A stretch of DNA of 64,000 nucleotides, from NCBI RefSeq assembly GCF_041146875.1, contig NZ_JBFRXP010000008.1:1-64000 (forward strand), in the 5' to 3' direction. Source of the stretch: Igneacidithiobacillus sp041146875 (lineage in GTDB: Bacteria; Pseudomonadota; Gammaproteobacteria; Acidithiobacillales; Acidithiobacillaceae). A program made the position numbers and the translations under genes. This document shows, piece by piece, positions 50,712 to 58,602 of this stretch (positions are counted from its first letter, which is position 1; each line of letters starts with the position of its first letter). The notes beneath the pieces are model-generated. The model ran no database searches and was not told the origin of the DNA. It saw only the letters and a list, made by a program, of their open reading frames with translations.

Positions 50712-51161
50712 ATGAGTAGTCAGATGAAATTTGCTAAAGGATTCGCAGAGCTGCCGATCACCTTGCGGCTCGATCATCCCCTGCGCCTGCGTCCGGCGCG
50801 GGAGTTTCGCTCGCGGCTTCTGCGCTATGTTGCGGTGGCTACGGGGTTCTTGGGGTTTTCCCTGGGGATTGGGGTGTTTGGTTATCACGCCATCGCTGGC
50901 CTGAGTTGGATCAACAGCCTGCTCAATGCCAGCATGATTCTCAGCGGCATGGGCCCCGTATCGAGCCTCAATGGCACCGGCGCCAAGCTCTTTGCCAGCG
51001 CCTACGCCCTTTACAGTGGGGTGGTGTACTTGGCGGTTTCGGCGGTGATTCTCTACCCCTTGGTGGAACGCCTGTTGAAGATTTTGCACCTGCAGGCCAT
51101 CAACACCCTGCAATCTGACCCCGGCAGCGCAGCCGATCCGTCCCAGAATCCTCCCCATTAG
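50712..51161 (+). CDS. Two-helix membrane protein resembling a K+-channel pore
   Basis: The family is unnamed to me. The 149-residue protein has two helices (residues 37-60 and 93-115) flanking a re-entrant-like segment AGLSWINSLLNASMILSGMGPV. This is laid out like the pore module of two-helix potassium channels (outer helix, pore helix, filter, inner helix), but the TVGYGD filter position reads SGMGPV (78-83). KLFASAYALYSGVVYL resembles the inner helix of that family. So it is probably pore-derived but not a standard K+ channel. AGGAGG precedes the start. It is convergent with the CDF gene. Confidence 0.7.
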   Translation: MSSQMKFAKGFAELPITLRLDHPLRLRPAREFRSRLLRYVAVATGFLGFSLGIGVFGYHAIAGLSWINSLLNASMILSGMGPVSSLNGTGAKLFASAYALYSGVVYLAVSAVILYPLVERLLKILHLQAINTLQSDPGSAADPSQNPPH

Positions 51162-51167
51162 ACTCGG

Positions 51168-52139
51168 CTAAACCCGGTCGTCGAGGGCTAGGGCACAGGC
51201 ATGACCAACGGCGCCGGTCTCCACTTGCAAGGTGGGATGATGGATCTGGAAGCGGGCCTCCAGGGCCTCGGCCAATTGGTGGAGATAGGGATCGCCGGGG
51301 GCGCCATCGGGCATGACCAGATGGGCCGTGAGGGCGGTTTCCGTAGTGCTCATGGCCCAGATGTGGAGGTCGTGGACCGCAGTCACCCCCGGCTGCTCCA
51401 GCAGCCATTGGCGCACCGCCGTCCCTTCAATCCCGGGGGGCACAGCATCCAAGGCCAGGCCCACCGACTCCCGCAGCAGGCCCCAGGTAAAGAGGACAAT
51501 AAAGGCGCTGATGACGATACTCACGGCAGACTCCAGCCAGAGCCAGCCGGTAAAAAGGATCAGCACACCGGTGAGGACCACCCCCAGGGACAAGGCGGCA
51601 TCGCCCGCCATATGCAGAAAGGCGGCGCGCAGATTGAGGTCATTTTTGCGCCCGGCCATGAACATCAAGGCAGTGGCGGTGTTGATGAGCACCCCAATGG
51701 CGGCGACGACAATCATGATGGGCGCTGACACAGGCTCGGGATGGAGCAGACGGAGCACCGACTCCCAGACAATGGCGCCCGTCACCAGCAAGAGAAAAAT
51801 GGCGTTACCCAGGGCCGAGAGGATGGAGGCACCCCGTAGACCGTAGGTAAAGCGGGCGCTGGGGAGGCGCCGGGCCAAGTGGCTGGCGCCCCAGGCCATG
51901 AGCAGGCCGAGCACGTCGCTGAGGTTATGCCCCGCATCGGCAATCAGGGCCAGGGAGTCCCCCCAGAACCCAAAGACCACCTCGGCAATCACAAAACCCA
52001 GGTTGAGGGTGACACCGACGGCAAAGGCGCGGCCAAAGCTCTTGGGGGCATGGTGGTGACCATGCCCCCCGTGCTGGTGTCCGTGGTCATGGTCATGGTC
52101 ATGGTCATGGTCATGGTCATGGTGGGAGTGCTCGCTCAT
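51168..52139 (-). CDS. Second cation diffusion facilitator, MerR-linked
   Basis: The 323-residue CDF exporter is closely related to the one at 3735, with long identical runs such as RFTYGLRGASILSALGN and NDLNLRAAFLHMAGDAALS. Metal-site residues lie in LIADAGHNLSDV and HMAGDAALS. The His-rich N-terminus is made of Asp-His repeats encoded by (GGTCAT)6 on the plus strand (52085-52120). Unlike the first copy it has a divergent MerR-type regulator and an operator in its promoter, so it is the metal-inducible copy. Confidence 0.93.
   Translation of the reverse strand: MSEHSHHDHDHDHDHDHDHGHQHGGHGHHHAPKSFGRAFAVGVTLNLGFVIAEVVFGFWGDSLALIADAGHNLSDVLGLLMAWGASHLARRLPSARFTYGLRGASILSALGNAIFLLLVTGAIVWESVLRLLHPEPVSAPIMIVVAAIGVLINTATALMFMAGRKNDLNLRAAFLHMAGDAALSLGVVLTGVLILFTGWLWLESAVSIVISAFIVLFTWGLLRESVGLALDAVPPGIEGTAVRQWLLEQPGVTAVHDLHIWAMSTTETALTAHLVMPDGAPGDPYLHQLAEALEARFQIHHPTLQVETGAVGHACALALDDRV
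52085..52120. repeat. Hexanucleotide microsatellite (GGTCAT)6
   Basis: Six perfect copies encode alternating His-Asp in the CDF N-terminus. Slippage would change the number of metal-binding residues without shifting frame. Confidence 0.9.
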
Positions 52140-52177
52140 CTCGCAGTTCCTGAAAAATTCGATTATGCTGATTAAAA

Positions 52178-52198
52178 ACCTTGTAGCCACTTCAAAGT
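52178..52198. promoter_or_regulatory. MerR-type operator in a 19-base spacer
   Basis: Arms ACCTTGTAG (52178-52186) and CTTCAAAGT (52190-52198) match at seven of nine positions around a 3-base centre. On the minus strand TTTACT (52201-52196) and TTTAAT (52176-52171) are separated by 19 bases, the over-long spacer that MerR activators untwist. This is the CDF promoter. Confidence 0.65.
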
Positions 52199-52215
52199 AA
52201 AAAGGGGGGGGGTAG

Positions 52216-52650
52216 ATGCGTATTGGAGAGTTAGCCACCGCCACGGGTGTGGAGACGGAGACCATTCGCTATTACGAGCGCCTGGGTCTAATGCCCGCGC
52301 CCAGTCGTCAGGCCAATGGCTACAGAACCTACGGGCCGCTCCACCAGGAGCGTCTGGCCTTCATTCGCCACTGCCGGGACTTGGATATGCCCCTGGCAGA
52401 TATTCAGGCCCTGTTCCAGCTGCTGAGCCACCCCGAGGCCAACGGCCATGCGGTGGAGCAGCTCATCGATACCCAGTTGGCGCGGGTGCAGGAGCGCTTG
52501 GAGTCTTTGCAAACCCTGGCTACCCGCCTGCGCCAGTTGCGCAACAGTTGCAGCGGCGAGCACCCCCATCAGGAGTGCGGCATCCTCCAAGAGTTGCGAG
52601 CAGCGGCCCAGGGCGCCGACTGTGTCTGTCACGGAACAGTGCCCTCCTAA
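52216..52650 (+). CDS. MerR-family metal-responsive regulator (CadR/ZntR-like)
   Basis: The 144-residue protein has the MerR N-terminus MRIGELATATGVETETIRYYERLGLM, a long dimer helix (about 80-112) and a metal-loop region with SCSGEHPHQECGIL (Cys112, Cys121). An extra C-terminal CVCH (136-139) follows. The cysteine near position 78 in Cd/Pb regulators is missing (NGHAV, with His78), so its metal may be Zn or another ion. A nine-G run (52204-52212) replaces the usual Shine-Dalgarno site before ATG 52216. Confidence 0.88.
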   Translation: MRIGELATATGVETETIRYYERLGLMPAPSRQANGYRTYGPLHQERLAFIRHCRDLDMPLADIQALFQLLSHPEANGHAVEQLIDTQLARVQERLESLQTLATRLRQLRNSCSGEHPHQECGILQELRAAAQGADCVCHGTVPS

Positions 52651-52679
52651 TAACATCTACTTAGTTTATATTTAGACTA

Positions 52680-52709
52680 TTTACAATCCGTCTTGGCACG
52701 TATTAGACT
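52680..52709 (+). promoter_or_regulatory. Possible peroxiredoxin promoter
   Basis: TTTACA (52680-52685) and TAGACT (52704-52709) are 18 bases apart in the 120-base gap before the peroxiredoxin gene. Several other AT-rich pairs exist nearby, so this is tentative. Confidence 0.35.
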
Positions 52710-52770
52710 ATGCTTGTGCTGATGCACCGAGAGCAGTTGTTCACTGGATTCATTTTGAGGAGAGCGTTTC

Positions 52771-53427
52771 ATGTCTATTCGTATCAATGATGTAGCCCCC
52801 GATTTCACCGTAGACTCCACGGCGGGTGAGTTGAATCTGCATAAATGGATCGGCGACAGCTACGCCATCCTCTTTTCCCACCCCCGCGACTTTACCCCGG
52901 TCTGCACCACCGAGTTCGGCGCCGTAGCCCAACTGGCCCCCGAGTTTGCCAAGCGCAACACCAAGGTCATGGGTGTCTCGGTAGACACCGTCGAGGAGCA
53001 CAAAAAGTGGAAGCGCGACATTGAAGCCATGGCCGGGGCACCGGCGGACTTCCCCATCATCGACGACACCTCTTTGCACGTCTCCAAGCTCTACGACATG
53101 CTCCCCGCCGAGGCCTATCTACCCGAAAAGCGTGATGCCAAGAACACCGCCACCGTGCGCACGGTGTTCATCATCGGGCCGGACAAGAAGGTACGCCTGA
53201 CCATGTCCTACCCCATGTCCGTGGGTCGCAATTTTGCCGAAATCCTCCGCGCCCTGGACGCCATCCAGGCCACCGACGGCGTGCCCGTTGCCACCCCGGC
53301 CAACTGGGTTCCCGGCCAGGACGTCATCGTCGCCCTGTCCTTGACCGACGAGCAGGCCAAGGAGAAGTTTGGGGCCATCGACATCAAGCTCCCCTACCTG
53401 CGCTACGCCAAGGCGCCGAAGCAGTAA
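52771..53427 (+). CDS. 1-Cys peroxiredoxin (Prx6 family)
   Basis: The enzyme reduces peroxides in the cytoplasm. The 218-residue protein has the peroxidatic Cys45 in SHPRDFTPVCTTEFG. The Prx6-type C-terminal domain contains RTVFIIGPDKKVRLTMSYPMSVGRNF and TPANWVPGQDVIV. There is no resolving cysteine. GAGGAG precedes the ATG. Two separate pieces of this gene (around 53011-53028 and 53268-53307) recur fused together at 55185-55249. Confidence 0.94.
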   Translation: MSIRINDVAPDFTVDSTAGELNLHKWIGDSYAILFSHPRDFTPVCTTEFGAVAQLAPEFAKRNTKVMGVSVDTVEEHKKWKRDIEAMAGAPADFPIIDDTSLHVSKLYDMLPAEAYLPEKRDAKNTATVRTVFIIGPDKKVRLTMSYPMSVGRNFAEILRALDAIQATDGVPVATPANWVPGQDVIVALSLTDEQAKEKFGAIDIKLPYLRYAKAPKQ

Positions 53428-53450
53428 GACAGCGTCATCTTGCTAAACAT

Positions 53451-53475
53451 ACCCCGGCCTGTGCCGGGGTTTTTT
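53451..53475 (+). terminator. Intrinsic terminator after peroxiredoxin
   Basis: ACCCCGGC (53451-53458) pairs with GCCGGGGT (53463-53470) over a four-base loop, followed by six T. It lies between two convergent genes. Confidence 0.88.
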
Positions 53476-53484
53476 GTAACGACG

Positions 53485-54339
53485 TCAGTCGAGGTCATTG
53501 CTGGCATCTTCCCGGCTATAGGTGCAGGCCACATCCGCCGGGTCGGCGGCGCGTATGGCGCCCGTTCTAGGATTAACGAGAAGGGCGAAGATGACGTCGC
53601 GGCTTTCTTGCGCTGGCCAAAGCAGGTTTCCGTACTTGTCCTTATGTATCTGCTCTGGTCGCGAGGCAGCAAAGACCTCTGCCCCTTGCCACACCCGTGG
53701 GTAAAATTGCGGACGGGTCAGGTGACAGCCAGCGCATAAAGTGTCAGAAAATCCATATCCGTAGTTTTGTTCATAGACAGCCTTACCTTTTTTCAGCGGG
53801 GCTGCATTCTTCGGTACTAATATCCAAGTAAAGCTACCAGCAGTAGCAACCAGCCTGTCCAACGGCACCGGTTTTTTTGGCGACTTTATAATTTCGTAAT
53901 CCATATCTCGTAGTAGCGTTCTGGGAAGTATCATGACATCCAGGGGCCAGGTTTTTTTAGGCACAGATCCGGTGTAAGCAATGACTATGTCTGGATAGTG
54001 GGCCATGACATGCAAATAGATATCCTGGCCTGGACTTTTCGTGACGAGCTCGGTGAACAAGTCAAACCAACCCATGTCGGTTTCTGTTTTTACTTTATTG
54101 TTAGATCTAATAACATTTACGAAGTACATTTTTATTGGTTCTGGAAGTGACAAAACAGTTTCATTTATTGTGTGATCATTATTGATGATTCTTTCGTCTG
54201 GATGCCCTAGTTTTGGTGTGCTAGTGTATCCGTGTTCTGGCAAGACTTGTGGATTGGATGACCTATTTTGGACCAGGCTGCTGGCGCCTGCATTGGGGAT
54301 GCACAACAGCGCCAACAGAATAATTATCAAGGTTTTCAT
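53485..54339 (-). CDS. Secreted protein with a single c-type haem motif
   Basis: The function is unknown. The 284-residue protein has a signal peptide (MKTLIIILLALLCIPNAGAS) and one CxxCH motif, CAGCH, near residue 203 in FSDTLCAGCHLTRPQFYPRVW, suggesting covalent haem c attachment in the periplasm. No methionine ligand is obvious. The DNA is visibly AT-richer than its neighbours, indicating transfer. It overlaps the frameshifted M23 peptidase gene by four bases. It could also be a non-haem CxxCH protein. Confidence 0.72.
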   Translation of the reverse strand: MKTLIIILLALLCIPNAGASSLVQNRSSNPQVLPEHGYTSTPKLGHPDERIINNDHTINETVLSLPEPIKMYFVNVIRSNNKVKTETDMGWFDLFTELVTKSPGQDIYLHVMAHYPDIVIAYTGSVPKKTWPLDVMILPRTLLRDMDYEIIKSPKKPVPLDRLVATAGSFTWILVPKNAAPLKKGKAVYEQNYGYGFSDTLCAGCHLTRPQFYPRVWQGAEVFAASRPEQIHKDKYGNLLWPAQESRDVIFALLVNPRTGAIRAADPADVACTYSREDASNDLD

Positions 54340-54961
54340 CTTGTTGCCCTCCAGTCCTCGCTAATACAATCACGATCCGGGTTGATGTCTATGCTGGCTG
54401 TAAATGCTTCCATTGGGGTCCTGGTTAGTGGAATTACGTTTTGGGCTGTACCGCTCATGTTTGCCATTGCCTGTGCCCGATGGGCGCTATCATTCCACAC
54501 TATGGGAGACAATCTTTCTTCATAGTGCAGGTGGGGAGGATGCCCTCCCGATCCCCCCACTTGAGCAATCACGCTTCCGGCCTTGATCAGCTGTCCCTTT
54601 TTAAGTTTGGGAGCGTTGAGTAAGTGCAGGTAACGGGTGACAAAGACCCTCCCATCGGGCAGGTAATGCTCCAAAACCAGGTAGTTTCCAGGGCCATTTT
54701 TTTACCATTATCGCGTATAGTTCCCACTACAATCCCATCGAAGGGCGCGCGAATGGGGGTGCCAGGCGCCTGGGCTAGGTCCACACCATGATGATAGCTA
54801 TGATTATTATATTCCCTCGGTCCATAGGGCGAGACATAGCGATATCCCGTCACGATATTGCTGTAGTCGCGACAGTGGTGCCAATGATCCCCTCCACCTT
54901 TGATGGGATGGGCGCAGTGCAATTTTTGGGCGCCGGCAGCGCCATACCATTTCCACTCCAT
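54336..54961 (-). pseudogene. M23 (LytM-type) peptidase gene with a frameshift in an A7 run
   Basis: Two overlapping frames together encode one M23 endopeptidase. The first gives NNHSYHHGVDLAQAPGTPIRAPFDG (zinc ligands His and Asp), and the second gives LVLEHYLPDGRVFVTRYLHLL, then GGHPPHLHYE with the His-x-His ligand. The break lies at a seven-A tract on the minus strand near 54699-54705; one extra A would join the halves as GKKNGPGNYLVLEHY. There is no signal peptide at the ATG (54961), so the N-terminus may also be lost. Slippage could restore some product. Confidence 0.75.
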
Positions 54962-55184
54962 GTCGCTCCCCACGTTGCCTATTAGTTATATGTCCAGAAG
55001 ATAGTCATGGCGGGGCGATGGGTCAATTTTTTCGGATCGTTTATTTTATTCTTTTATATCAGTATATTACAAATGAGTTTAGAGTACGATGGATTGGCGC
55101 CAAGGGTATCGCTCTCAAGATTCAGACCTGGCCCATATACAAGGGGGGGGGCGACCGCCCAGAACCCCCATGCTCCGGAGGGGA
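54962..55184. other. AT-rich spacer without a recognisable gene
   Basis: About 220 bases of mixed composition follow: an AT-rich half to about 55085, a nine-G run (55143-55151) and GC-rich sequence up to the peroxiredoxin fragment. No coding frame or RNA gene is convincing. Confidence 0.5.
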
Positions 55185-55249
55185 AAGCGCGACATTGAAG
55201 CCGTGGCGGGGCCACCGACGGCGTGCCCGTTGCCACCCCGGCCAACTGG
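55185..55249 (+). pseudogene. Internally deleted fragment of the peroxiredoxin gene
   Basis: Bases 55185-55202 equal peroxiredoxin bases 53011-53028. Then, after a short degenerate join, bases 55210-55249 equal 53268-53307 at all 40 positions. About 230 bases between the two parental pieces are missing. The fragment has the same strand as the gene and ends two bases before the hsdR stop codon. It marks a recombination junction at the edge of the restriction island. Confidence 0.85.
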
Positions 55250-55251
55250 CA

Positions 55252-58200
55252 TCATGGAACAGACCACAGATCCGCCAGGGACTCTGCCTGCTGTAGCACC
55301 AGCTCCACTGCCTCGGGCTGCTGATCCGGGGGGTATTTCCACTTTTGCAAAGTACGCCGCACCAGAATCCGCAGTTTGGCACGCACGCTTTCGCGCACCT
55401 GCCAATCCACTGTGGTGCTGGCTCGGAGTTTTTCGGTGATTTCAATGGCAATCTTTTTCAGGATGTCATCACCTAGCTCACGGACCGCGCTTTCGTTGTT
55501 GGCCAAAGCGTCATAAAAGGCAATCTCGTCCTGACCCAAGCCCAGCGCGGCTTCGCGCTCCAGCACGGCCTGGAATTCCTTGGCCATCTGGATCAACTCT
55601 TCAATGACCTGCGCTGTCTCGATGGCACGGTTGTGATATTTGCGCAGGGTCTCCAGCAGCCGCTCGCCGTACTTCTTTTCCTGCACCACGTTGTTGCGCG
55701 CCCGCGCTTTGATCTCGTCGCGCAGCAGCTTTTCCAGCAGTTCGACTGCCAGATTTTTACTTTCCATCTGCCGCACATCTTCGAGAAACTCATCCGACAG
55801 CAAACCGATGTTCGGCTTGTCCAGGCCCGCCAGCGCAAAAATGTCGGCCACGCCGTCGGCGATGATGGCGTTGTCCAGAATCTGCTTCAGCGCGCTGTTT
55901 TTCTCTGCGGTGGACCGCTTCTTGTCCACCGTGGTGAACTTGGTGATGGCCGCCTTGATGGCGGAGAAGAAGGCGATCTCCTTGCGCAGCGCGGCAGCCT
56001 CATCCAGCGTGCCACACAGCGTGTACGCCTTGGTCACCGCCGTCATGGTGTCGAGGAAACGCTGCTTGCCATCCTTCAGACCCAGCAGATGATTGGCGCA
56101 GGGCACCAGCAGTGCCGCCGCACGGGTTTCAAACCCGCTGTAGTCGCAGCCGTGCATCATGCCGCGCACAATGTCCATTTTCTCCAGCAACACGGCCAGA
56201 GCCTCAGCGGCATTGTGTGTGGGGTCGCCCTTGCCCTTGGCTTCGGTGTAGGTCTTGAGTGCCGCCTTCAGTTCGTTGGCTATGCCGATGTAGTCCACCA
56301 CCAGGCCGCCCGGCTTGTTCTTGAACACCCGGTTCACCCGCGCAATGGCCTGCATCAGGTTGTGGCCCTTCATGGGCTTGTCCACATACATGGTGTGGCA
56401 GCACGGCGCATCAAAGCCGGTCAGCCACATGTCGCGCACAATCACCAGCTTGAGCGGGTCTTTGGCATCCTTGAAACGCTTTTCCAAGCGCTTTTTCACC
56501 TGCTTGCTGTATAGGTGCGCTTGCAACAGCTCCTTGTCGGCTGCGGAGCCAGTCATGACCACCTTGATCGCGCCCTTCTCGGGGTCAACATCGTGCCAAT
56601 CCGGGCGCAGGCTGACGATGGCGTTATACAAATGCGCGCAAATATCGCGGCTCATGCACACGATCATGGCCTTGCCGTCGATGGCCTCGGTGCGCGTCTC
56701 GAAGTGCTCGACCAAATCCTTGGCTACTTGTGCCAAACGCGGCGCGGCACCCACCAGTTTTTCCAGCGCGGCCCATTCGCTCTTGGTTTTTTCGCGGCTG
56801 GCGAGGTCCTCTTCGTCCTCCACCACCTCATCGACCTGCTCGTTGAGCGCGTCGATCTCAGCCTGCTTCACATCCAGCTTGGCCAAACGGCTCTCAAAGT
56901 AGATGGGCACCGTCGCGCCATCGTCCACCGCATCCTGAATATCGTAGATGCTGACGTAATCGCCAAACACCGCGCGCGTGTCCTTATCCTCCAGCGCAAT
57001 CGGGGTGCCGGTAAAACCGATGAAGGTGGCGTTTTTCAACGCATCGCGCAGATGCTTGGCATAGCCGAACACATACTTTCCCGTTTTCTCATCAAAACGC
57101 CCCTTGGTGCCGTACTGGCTGCGGTGCGCTTCATCCGAGATAACCACGATATTGGATCGGTCGGACAGCAGCGGGTGTTCGTCCTCGTCATCCAGCAAGG
57201 CAAATTTCTGCACCGTGGTGAAAATGATGCCGCCCGCCTGGCGCGAGACCAGCATTTCGCGTAATTCATCGCGGCTGCCCGCCTGCAATGGCGTGGTTTT
57301 GAGCAAGTCGCTGGCCGCACTGAAGGTGGCAAACAACTGACCATCCAGATCGTTACGGTCGGTCACCACCACCAGCGTGGGGTTCTTCATTTCTGGCTGT
57401 TGCAGCAGCTTGCCAGCGTAGCAGGCCATAGTGATGCTCTTGCCCGAGCCCTGCGTGTGCCACACCACGCCGGCCTTGCGCGAACCCGGCTTGACCTCTT
57501 TACCGTAAGTGGCGCGCTCTTCCCGCACCGCAAGCCTTCCCTTGTCGGGCGAACTGGCCGCAATCACCGTGGCGCGCACCGCCTCGCGCACGGCGTGGAA
57601 CTGGTGGTAGCCCGCGATCTTCTTGACGATGCTGTCGCCATCCTGCTCGAACAGCACGAAGTGACGGATGTAATCGAGAAACAACTCGGGCGCGAAAAAG
57701 CCGCGCACCACGGTTTCCAGCTCCCATTGCAGGCGGGGGCGGTCATCCTCATGGGCAATAGTGCGCCAGGGCAGCATCCGTTCGGCATTGGCTGTGAGCG
57801 AACCCACCCGCGCCGTCCAGCCATCGCTGACCACCAACGCCGCGTTGCTGTTGAACAAGTCGCCGATCTCGTCCTTGTAGGTCTGCAACTGGTTGAAGGC
57901 ATCCCAAATATCGGTTTGTTCGTTAGCCGGGTTCTTTAACTCGATCACCACCAATGGCAGACCGTTGATAAATGCCACCAGATCAGGCCGCCAAGCTTGT
58001 TTGGTGCCGGTGACCGTAAACTGATTGATGACCAGAAATTCGTTGTGCTGCGGGTTGGCGAAGTCGATCAGGTGCACCAGATCCGTCTTCTTTTCCTCGC
58101 CCACCGAGAACTCCACCGCCACGCCCGAGAGCAGCAGCCGATGAAAACTGCGGTTGCGCACCACCGCCTGCGGCTCGCTGAGGGTTTGCAGCCTGTGCGC

Positions 58201-58404
58201 GGCCTGCTCCAGCGCGGCGGCAGGAATCTGCGGGTTGATGCGCGCCAGGGCTGCCAGCAGCCGGTCGCGCAGGATCACCTGCCGATAATCGGCGCGTTCC
58301 GGGTTCACACCGTCGGGCGCAATGTCCGGCCCATGCACAAACTGCCAGCCGGTTTCCTGAAACCAGGCTATGCAAAGGTCTTCGAGTTGTTGTTCGTTCA
58401 GCAT
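55252..58404 (-). CDS. hsdR: Type I restriction enzyme, R subunit
   Basis: HsdR translocates and cuts DNA in the HsdR2M2S complex. The 1050-residue protein has the PD-ExK nuclease in its N-terminus (Pro140-Asp141, ELK at 155-157, then QLQTYK). The SF2 motor follows, with Walker A GSGKS at 319-323, DEAH at 424-427, and DMWLTGFDAPCCHTMYVDKP and QAIARVNR later. The C-terminal helical domain ends close to the prx-fragment junction. Length is normal, so at most a few end residues are altered. It is separated from the rest of the operon by 198 bases. Confidence 0.95.
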   Translation of the reverse strand: MLNEQQLEDLCIAWFQETGWQFVHGPDIAPDGVNPERADYRQVILRDRLLAALARINPQIPAAALEQAAHRLQTLSEPQAVVRNRSFHRLLLSGVAVEFSVGEEKKTDLVHLIDFANPQHNEFLVINQFTVTGTKQAWRPDLVAFINGLPLVVIELKNPANEQTDIWDAFNQLQTYKDEIGDLFNSNAALVVSDGWTARVGSLTANAERMLPWRTIAHEDDRPRLQWELETVVRGFFAPELFLDYIRHFVLFEQDGDSIVKKIAGYHQFHAVREAVRATVIAASSPDKGRLAVREERATYGKEVKPGSRKAGVVWHTQGSGKSITMACYAGKLLQQPEMKNPTLVVVTDRNDLDGQLFATFSAASDLLKTTPLQAGSRDELREMLVSRQAGGIIFTTVQKFALLDDEDEHPLLSDRSNIVVISDEAHRSQYGTKGRFDEKTGKYVFGYAKHLRDALKNATFIGFTGTPIALEDKDTRAVFGDYVSIYDIQDAVDDGATVPIYFESRLAKLDVKQAEIDALNEQVDEVVEDEEDLASREKTKSEWAALEKLVGAAPRLAQVAKDLVEHFETRTEAIDGKAMIVCMSRDICAHLYNAIVSLRPDWHDVDPEKGAIKVVMTGSAADKELLQAHLYSKQVKKRLEKRFKDAKDPLKLVIVRDMWLTGFDAPCCHTMYVDKPMKGHNLMQAIARVNRVFKNKPGGLVVDYIGIANELKAALKTYTEAKGKGDPTHNAAEALAVLLEKMDIVRGMMHGCDYSGFETRAAALLVPCANHLLGLKDGKQRFLDTMTAVTKAYTLCGTLDEAAALRKEIAFFSAIKAAITKFTTVDKKRSTAEKNSALKQILDNAIIADGVADIFALAGLDKPNIGLLSDEFLEDVRQMESKNLAVELLEKLLRDEIKARARNNVVQEKKYGERLLETLRKYHNRAIETAQVIEELIQMAKEFQAVLEREAALGLGQDEIAFYDALANNESAVRELGDDILKKIAIEITEKLRASTTVDWQVRESVRAKLRILVRRTLQKWKYPPDQQPEAVELVLQQAESLADLWSVP

Positions 58405-58602
58405 GTTGGAACCTCTACACCCCCCTGGTGGTGATTAGCGACCGATCCGATTTGCGTGAAATAAACCTTGACCTAATTCGGTTGGCTTCGGTATTGTTGG
58501 CAGCAATACGGCCGACGCCTCTGCACTCTGTGTACGCGTCGGTTTTCATTTTGAAGTCCAGCAGTCGCAGCCGTGAATTTGTCACTCTGTATAGCATCCG
58601 CA
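58405..58602 (-). other. Gap between hsdR and the upstream operon genes
   Basis: This is the only sizeable gap in the operon. A weak 63-codon frame (58415-58606) starts at a TTG overlapping the previous stop but shows no domain. The gap may hold an internal hsdR promoter; none is clear by eye. Confidence 0.4.
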
